Shown here: positions 50,277-54,967 of the stretch, in pieces
How the letters are laid out: each line of letters opens with the position of its first letter
Numbering within the stretch: the first letter of the stretch is position 1
Assembly (NCBI GenBank): GCA_964544765.1
Contig: CAZJDM010000007.1
Coordinates: forward strand, 1 to 54,967
Direction of reading: 5' to 3'
Length of the DNA: 54,967 bases
Source: CAZJDM01 sp964544765
Lineage (GTDB): Bacteria > Bdellovibrionota_B > Oligoflexia > CAYFLR01
Translations under genes and position numbers: made by a program
Notes under the pieces: generated by a model
The model's database searches: none
The model's input: the letters and a program-made list of their open reading frames with translations, nothing else
Told to the model about the DNA's origin: nothing

Positions 50277-51068
50277 CTACATGTCTTGAGGATCATAAAT
50301 AATTTGTATATCGACTCTACGGTTTAGGCTTCTTCCTTCTTTGGTAGTATTAGTATGAATTGGTTTGAAGTGTCCAAAACTCGTTGCTGAAATCATGGTA
50401 GGGGGAAAGCCTTTTTTGTCAATCAAATAACGAACCACAGACAAGGCCCTAGCAGCTGCCAACTCCCAATTGTCCTTGTATTTTCCTCCTTTGAGAGCCA
50501 TAGAGTCCGAATGCCCCTCGACTTGAATGGGTCTTTTAATTTCTTTTAAAAATTCTGCAAGCTGGTCCAGTATTTGATGTGCCGCGGGTAATAGTTTGGT
50601 TCCTCCAGTAGGGAAGAAGTTACGGGCAAACATTGTAAGCATAAAGCCTTTCGGACTAGGTTCTATCTGTACAACGCGGTTTTCGAAGGCTCCTTTTTTG
50701 CCTTGTATTCTCATTAAATAGTTTTCCATTTTGGTTTTTAATTTGATCATGTCACGATTTACAATATGAATCTTTTGTGGTTCAGCAGGATATTTTTTTA
50801 TTACACTGGCTATGGGAGCGTTTCCTTTGAATTGATCGAAAATTCCTATTCCGGTACCACCTTTTCCTTCTGACTTTGAAAAATATTGTGATTCAGGTAT
50901 ACCGAAACTTCTACGCATCGACTTTTCAACTTTTTGGGATTTTTTAAGATCTGTCACGCCTTGTGCGTATAAAACCACAAAAAGAGCAAATAAAAGGGTA
51001 ATCATATCAGCATAAGGAATAACCCAACGTTCATGGTTTTCAAATTCCGGACATTTATGTTTTGGCAT
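50277..51068 (-). CDS. motB: Flagellar stator protein MotB
   Basis: 263 residues from ATG 51068 (GGAG 5 bases before; a longer frame of 14 codons has no site). A short cytoplasmic tail with HERWVIPYADMITLLFALFVVLYA forms the single membrane helix, carrying the ion-binding Asp21 (Asp32 of E. coli MotB). The C-terminal OmpA-like peptidoglycan-binding domain includes IQVEGHSDSMALKGGKYKDNWELAAARALSVV and SLNRRVDIQI. Between the two lies a plug and linker region. MotB anchors the stator to the cell wall. Whether protons or sodium ions are used cannot be read with confidence. It follows motA by 84 bases. Confidence 0.95.
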   Translation of the reverse strand: MPKHKCPEFENHERWVIPYADMITLLFALFVVLYAQGVTDLKKSQKVEKSMRRSFGIPESQYFSKSEGKGGTGIGIFDQFKGNAPIASVIKKYPAEPQKIHIVNRDMIKLKTKMENYLMRIQGKKGAFENRVVQIEPSPKGFMLTMFARNFFPTGGTKLLPAAHQILDQLAEFLKEIKRPIQVEGHSDSMALKGGKYKDNWELAAARALSVVRYLIDKKGFPPTMISATSFGHFKPIHTNTTKEGRSLNRRVDIQIIYDPQDM

Positions 51069-51152
51069 GTTACTCCAATAAGTACTTAATGCGATTGACA
51101 GAACAGGCATTATCTCATTCTCTTTGATTACAAGTTGTGCCTATCGCTTTAT

Positions 51153-51917
51153 TTAAGTTTCTTCAGAATGCTCTCCCGTAAAAATTTGGAGCTTTTCCTC
51201 TATTACTCGAGGGTTTAATCCCTCCAGAATTCCCAAAATTCCTATAATAGTCATTTCTCTGGAATCAGCCTGCAGTTTGGCTTTCCGTTTGATCTTTTTA
51301 GCTAGGGGCATGAAAATAATATTGGACATACCTACCCCGGCAACGGTTGCAATAAAAGCGGTTGCAATACCGGGTCCGATCATGTCCGGGTTACTTAAGT
51401 TTTCCATTACATGCATTAGACCAAGTACAGCTCCTAGAATCCCAATAGTTGGGCAAATACCCCCCATATCCTCCCAAAACTTGGCTGAAATTTCTAGGTG
51501 TTCTTCCATAATACTGCTTTCAGTTTCAAGCGAATCTTTAATAACGGTTGGGTCCATACCATCAACCGCCATTCTTACGGCTTTACTTAGGAACTCGTTG
51601 GTTAAGTTGCTTCTCATCTTTTCAAGAGCTAAAATACTGTCTTTTCTAGCTGTGTTGGCCATCATAATAATGTCATCTTTGATTAAGATAGGATTGGGTA
51701 TTTCGGCATTGGACATTACAAGTTTTAAATCACTAAAAGCCTTTGTGATGTCAGTCATAGGACATGCAAGTAGCATTGCTCCAGTGGTTCCGCCTAACAC
51801 AATCATCCAAGCAGGATAACCCAAGAGAATAGGCAAAAAATGGCCGCCTTCCAAGGTCATTCCTAAAACAACTAATCCCCAACCCACTATAGGGCCAATT
51901 AATGAGGTAATATCCAT
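51153..51917 (-). CDS. motA: Flagellar stator protein MotA
   Basis: 254 residues with four membrane helices: the first pair (IGPIVGWGLVVLGMTLEGG; ILLGYPAWMIVLGGTTGAMLL) and the second pair (GGICPTIGILGAVLGLMHVME; IATAFIATVAGVGMSNIIFMPLA). The cytoplasmic loop with charged residues (RKDSILALEKMRSNL) contacts the rotor protein FliG. The conserved proline of the ion path is in GGICPTIGILG. The ATG overlaps the flbD stop in a TAATG arrangement, so translation is coupled. It makes the ion channel of the flagellar stator with MotB. Confidence 0.95.
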   Translation of the reverse strand: MDITSLIGPIVGWGLVVLGMTLEGGHFLPILLGYPAWMIVLGGTTGAMLLACPMTDITKAFSDLKLVMSNAEIPNPILIKDDIIMMANTARKDSILALEKMRSNLTNEFLSKAVRMAVDGMDPTVIKDSLETESSIMEEHLEISAKFWEDMGGICPTIGILGAVLGLMHVMENLSNPDMIGPGIATAFIATVAGVGMSNIIFMPLAKKIKRKAKLQADSREMTIIGILGILEGLNPRVIEEKLQIFTGEHSEET

Positions 51918-52105
51918 TAAATTACTCCCATAATACTCTTTTTGAACATTTTTACTCTGTCTATTACTGTAGATATCTCTTCTTTGATAATAATCTTGTC
52001 TCCGTTTATTAAAGTAAGAATAGTGTCAGGCTGACTTTCCAAACTTTTAATTAAGTCGGCATTTATTACAATTTGGCTGTCATTTAATCTGGTTAAGAAG
52101 ATCAT
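51917..52105 (-). CDS. flbD: FlbD-family flagellar protein
   Basis: 62 residues from ATG 52105: MIFLTRLNDSQIVINADLIK and then SLESQPDTILTLINGDKIII, the whole family signature. FlbD (also called SwrD) is a small protein linked to stator function in Bacillus and found beside motA in spirochaetes, Firmicutes and deltaproteobacteria. No Shine-Dalgarno sequence precedes the ATG. Instead a -10 box ends seven bases before it, so the message may begin at or next to the start codon. Its stop overlaps the motA start. A longer frame from TTG 52141 would begin inside the promoter and is rejected. Confidence 0.9.
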   Translation of the reverse strand: MIFLTRLNDSQIVINADLIKSLESQPDTILTLINGDKIIIKEEISTVIDRVKMFKKSIMGVI

Positions 52106-52112
52106 ATATATA

Positions 52113-52141
52113 ATTATATAATATGCTTGCCAAAAACTCAA
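52113..52141 (-). promoter_or_regulatory. Promoter of the flbD-motA-motB operon, predicting a leaderless transcript
   Basis: On the minus strand TTGAGT (52141-52136, 4 of 6) and a consensus TATAAT (52118-52113) stand 17 bases apart. The start point expected 7-8 bases after the -10 box falls at 52106-52105, that is on the A of the flbD ATG. Confidence 0.55.
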
Positions 52142-52164
52142 TAACTGTGGATTTTAATTAGGGT

Positions 52165-54210
52165 TTAGGATGAAATTTTAATTTTGGCATCGACACTAAT
52201 TATTTTATTATCAAAGGCTATCAATGGATTTAAATCAATTTCTAAAATTTGGGGGACTGTTTTTATAAGAGCTGATAGTTTACAAATTATTTCAACGAAA
52301 AGGTCTTTATTTACTTTCTTCTTTCCTCTAAACCCTTGTAAAAGATTGTACCCTTTGAGCGACCTAATCATATAAGCTGCTTCGGATTTAAACACCGGAG
52401 CTAATCCAGCCTGAGTGTCCTTAAAAAGCTCAATCAAAATACCCCCAAATCCGCATAAGATTACATGTCCAAAGGGTGGTTGATATTTGGCTCCTACAAA
52501 TAATTCAATTCCTTCCAACATAGGTTGAATGACGATAGATTTTGTACCAGGAATTTTCATTAATCGATCAAATTCTTTTTCAACCACTTGATCAGTTGTA
52601 ATATTTAAGACCACACCATTTAATTCGGTTCTATGGAGTGGGCCAATAATCTTCATTGCAATCGGGTACCCGAATTCTTTGGCTATTTTTACCGCTTGAG
52701 TTTTATTTTGGACAATTTTTTCTGGTATAGTGGGAATTTGAGCGGAATTTAATAGAATTTTAACATCTTCGGGAGGGAGAAATCCTTGTTTAACTTTTTT
52801 AATAGTACTTAAAATAGGCCCTTTTTTGATAGGAGGTAATTGTCCTTTGGTTTTAAATTGGGGAGTATTAAGAATATTTATTAAGGCCTTGCCAAAAGAT
52901 GCTTCATCTAAAAAATATGATCGTCCTAATGATTTGAAAAATTTTAGTTCTTTTTGAGCCGTGATTATGGATGGTAGGATTGGAAATATTGGTTTACGGC
53001 AGGTTTTCATTTTATTATGCAGAGTCTCATAGACCTCACTAATGTCGAATAATCCAGGTGATCCAAAGATAACAATCATTCCATTTATTAAAGTAAATTC
53101 ATTTTCTACATAATCAATTATTATTTCCAGTTGTTTGGCATTTCCAGTGGCTAAAAAGTCAATCGGATTTTGTATTAGAGAGCCTGGATAGAGTTTTGAT
53201 AAGAGCTCTGCGCTTTTTTTCCCTTTTAGTTGAGGAACAGGTATTTCTCCTTTAGCTAAAGTGTCGGTAAGTATTATTCCCGGTCCACCAGCGTGCGTGA
53301 TAATAGCAAGTTTTTTACCTTTTAATTCGGGGTGAACGAGTATGCCAGCAGTATAAATAAGTTCCTCTCTTCCATAACATCTAATAATACCAGCCTTTTT
53401 AAATAGGGCATCAACTGCTGAATCTGGGTTAGCAATGGCTCCTGAATGCAATGAGGCTGCTCTACTACCTGATTCAGTTGACCCAGCTTTAATAGCCGCT
53501 ATTTTACATCCTTTTTTAATAAGTGATTTTGCATGTATTAAAAAGAGGTCGGGTTTTTTAATCTCTTCCATATAAAGGAGCTTAATCTTTGAGCTGTTGA
53601 TAGGATCATAGTTCTCATCCCAATATTTCAATATATCTTCAATGCAAATTTGGGCACAGTTTCCAACATTAAAAACACTGGCAAAGGATAATCCTGTTGT
53701 TAGCCCTTTTTCAATTAGAAAAACCGCTACTCCGCCTGATCCAGAGGCAATATCAATTCCTTGAGGGTTGAAATTAAACATAGGTCCGGCAAACATACCG
53801 TGGTAATTGGGTGTTTTACAACCTATACAGTTTGGTCCTAATAAAGAGGCCTTATTTTTATTTATTATTTCAGTAATTTCCTTTTCTACCTCTTTTCCTT
53901 CATTTTCACTAAGGCCGGTCAGTACTATAAAAGCTTTTGCCTGTTTGTTTTTTGTCAGGAATTCAATGTTATCTTTGATAAAATTCGGTGGAATGGCTAA
54001 AATAACTAAATCTACAGTTGGGAGGTCATCGATCTTTTTGACACATTTGATTCCTTGGACTTCAGAAGTCTTCGGGTTTACTACATATAAATTACCTTTA
54101 TATCCTCCTTGAATAATATTATATAGGATTCTTCCACCCACTTTTGCAATGTCATTTGAAGCGCCGATAACGGCAATGGATCTAGGATTTATTAAAGCTT
54201 GATCAATCAC
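52165..54210 (-). CDS. ADP-forming acyl-CoA synthetase (fused alpha and beta subunits)
   Basis: 681 residues. The N-terminal CoA-binding domain starts INPRSIAVIGASND; succinyl-CoA-synthetase-like domains follow, with phospho-histidine His255 in AASLHSGAIA. A hinge around 460 leads to the ATP-grasp beta part, with the second His526 in GPLHRTELNGVVLNI, then CGFGGILIELFKDTQAGLAP and EIDLNPL. Such enzymes (Acd/Pat-like) interconvert acyl-CoA + ADP + Pi with acid + ATP, often making ATP from acetyl- or propionyl-CoA. The start is a GTG overlapping the HD-protein gene by 8 bases. The acyl substrate is not known; acetyl-CoA or succinyl-CoA from the amino-acid operon 21 kb away would be a possible source. 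Confidence 0.9.
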   Translation of the reverse strand: MIDQALINPRSIAVIGASNDIAKVGGRILYNIIQGGYKGNLYVVNPKTSEVQGIKCVKKIDDLPTVDLVILAIPPNFIKDNIEFLTKNKQAKAFIVLTGLSENEGKEVEKEITEIINKNKASLLGPNCIGCKTPNYHGMFAGPMFNFNPQGIDIASGSGGVAVFLIEKGLTTGLSFASVFNVGNCAQICIEDILKYWDENYDPINSSKIKLLYMEEIKKPDLFLIHAKSLIKKGCKIAAIKAGSTESGSRAASLHSGAIANPDSAVDALFKKAGIIRCYGREELIYTAGILVHPELKGKKLAIITHAGGPGIILTDTLAKGEIPVPQLKGKKSAELLSKLYPGSLIQNPIDFLATGNAKQLEIIIDYVENEFTLINGMIVIFGSPGLFDISEVYETLHNKMKTCRKPIFPILPSIITAQKELKFFKSLGRSYFLDEASFGKALINILNTPQFKTKGQLPPIKKGPILSTIKKVKQGFLPPEDVKILLNSAQIPTIPEKIVQNKTQAVKIAKEFGYPIAMKIIGPLHRTELNGVVLNITTDQVVEKEFDRLMKIPGTKSIVIQPMLEGIELFVGAKYQPPFGHVILCGFGGILIELFKDTQAGLAPVFKSEAAYMIRSLKGYNLLQGFRGKKKVNKDLFVEIICKLSALIKTVPQILEIDLNPLIAFDNKIISVDAKIKISS

Positions 54211-54967
54211 TGTGTTGCAAAGCCTTTACAGTATGTTTTTTTTCTGAGGGAATTACTTGTAATGCTTGTTTTAGTTCTTCCGGTAAACAATATAAATTTA
54301 CGATATTAATTGGTTCATTGTAATGGTCAATTAAGCGAGAATTATTCTCAATAGGTTCGATGTATTCATGAATCAATGAATGTTTTCTTAAATAAATTTT
54401 GCCGTTATTCGTAATAGAAGATTTTTTTTGTCCTAGTTGACTCATATATTGACTAGCTTGAACAATAAAAGGCTGGTAACCCATGTTTTTCATCTTTCTT
54501 TCCCAATTATGTATTTTTCTCATTGATTCTTCTGGACTATTGAAGTTAAAACTTCGGATTAACTTAGAGGGAATCCGGTTAAAAATCTTATTGGTCCAAA
54601 ATTTATGACGATGTATCCTAAAAAGTTCTTTTAGTCGGTCCTCGGTTAAAGATAAATATGCATCAATATTATGACTGATTTTTATTTCAAATTCAGTATT
54701 TTTAAGAGCCTGTAGTAAATAATAGTCAAAACAAAGAGAAGTTTTATGAAAATAGACCTGCAAGAACATATGATATCTGGCTAATAAAAAATCCTCAAAG
54801 GTATGGATGGCATTTCCTTCTACAGCTAATTTGATACCATTTTGATCGAAAGCTGATAAACTGGTAACTATACGATCTACATCGAAATTACCATATGTTA
54901 CGCCAGCAAAATAACTGTCACGTAATAAATAATCCATTCTATCAACATCTATTTCACCTGAAATAAT
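54203..54967 (-). CDS. HD-superfamily phosphohydrolase, C-terminal part (runs off the edge)
   Basis: 255 codons seen; the frame continues past the right edge, so the catalytic HD half is missing from the window. GEIDVDRMDYLLRDSYFAGVTYG, followed by DVDRIV, and the segment with EGNAIHTFEDFLLARYHMFLQVYFHK are the conserved C-terminal core of dGTPase/SAMHD1-like HD proteins, where they close the active site. The last 90 residues are less conserved. Its stop overlaps the GTG of the acyl-CoA synthetase gene, so the two are coupled. Substrates in this family include dNTPs, ppGpp and other nucleotides; nothing here decides. Confidence 0.75.
   Translation of the reverse strand: MISGEIDVDRMDYLLRDSYFAGVTYGNFDVDRIVTSLSAFDQNGIKLAVEGNAIHTFEDFLLARYHMFLQVYFHKTSLCFDYYLLQALKNTEFEIKISHNIDAYLSLTEDRLKELFRIHRHKFWTNKIFNRIPSKLIRSFNFNSPEESMRKIHNWERKMKNMGYQPFIVQASQYMSQLGQKKSSITNNGKIYLRKHSLIHEYIEPIENNSRLIDHYNEPINIVNLYCLPEELKQALQVIPSEKKHTVKALQHSD

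Noticed and set aside
51277..51819. 180-codon plus-strand frame
   Set aside because: It lies wholly antisense to motA, which is certain, and has no independent support.

Overview
The window is bacterial chromosome from an AT-rich, Gram-negative, flagellated organism. An outer membrane is shown by an RND/adaptor/TolC-type efflux operon, an ExbB/ExbD module and many lipoproteins with lipoboxes. Flagella are shown by an flbD-motA-motB run. Surface lipoproteins with thrombospondin type-3 repeats, and a secreted metalloprotease ending in a Gly-Cys-Ser/transmembrane/basic tail, recall deltaproteobacteria-like lineages (Bdellovibrionota, SAR324, myxobacteria in the broad sense). I cannot place it more closely. 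I see no rRNA, tRNA, CRISPR array, insertion sequence, prophage or replication origin.

Layout. 1-3859 (minus): a sugar-type cluster of a radical SAM/SPASM enzyme, an epimerase fused to the N-terminal half of a transketolase, and the separate C-terminal transketolase half (cut by the window edge). 4044-12720 (plus): three large exported lipoproteins, one with calcium-binding type-3 repeats and two paralogues with conserved ends and low-complexity middles. 12837-21887 (minus): an efflux operon with a TolC-like lipoprotein, an adaptor and two tandem RND pumps. 22151-25353 (plus): a histone-H1-like Lys/Ala/Pro repeat protein, an EI24-type membrane protein, recA and a type IV prepilin-like protein.

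25381-31124 (minus): a five-gene catabolic operon made of a KamA-like radical SAM aminomutase, PcaI-like and PcaJ-like CoA-transferase subunits, a class III aminotransferase of the beta-amino-acid type, and a PcaF-like thiolase. Together they can be read as a route from an alpha-amino acid through a beta-amino acid and a beta-keto acid to acyl-CoA plus acetyl-CoA. This is the most promising system in the window. 31463-38513 holds a secreted metalloprotease, a broken AAA ATPase remnant, an SH3 protein, a DUF3108-like protein, an exported STAS-domain protein, an HtrA protease and a HepT/MNT toxin-antitoxin pair. In the last, the antitoxin carries a ribbon-helix-helix domain and sits behind a consensus promoter overlapped by a 14-bp palindrome. 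38786-42641 (plus): a three-gene operon of an acidic Met/His-rich exported protein, a lipoprotein subtilase, and a second lipoprotein subtilase that has lost all three catalytic residues.

42682-44514 (minus): an ExbB/ExbD/ExbD motor. 44617-46815 (plus): a DinG-type iron-sulphur helicase. 46825-54967 (minus): a thioredoxin/TPR protein, a TPR secretory protein, motB, motA and flbD behind a promoter that predicts a leaderless message, an ADP-forming acyl-CoA synthetase, and the C-terminal part of an HD phosphohydrolase running off the edge. Short related palindromic sequences (22691-22724, 37651-37683, 42651-42680) lie just beyond gene 3' ends, two of them between convergent genes.
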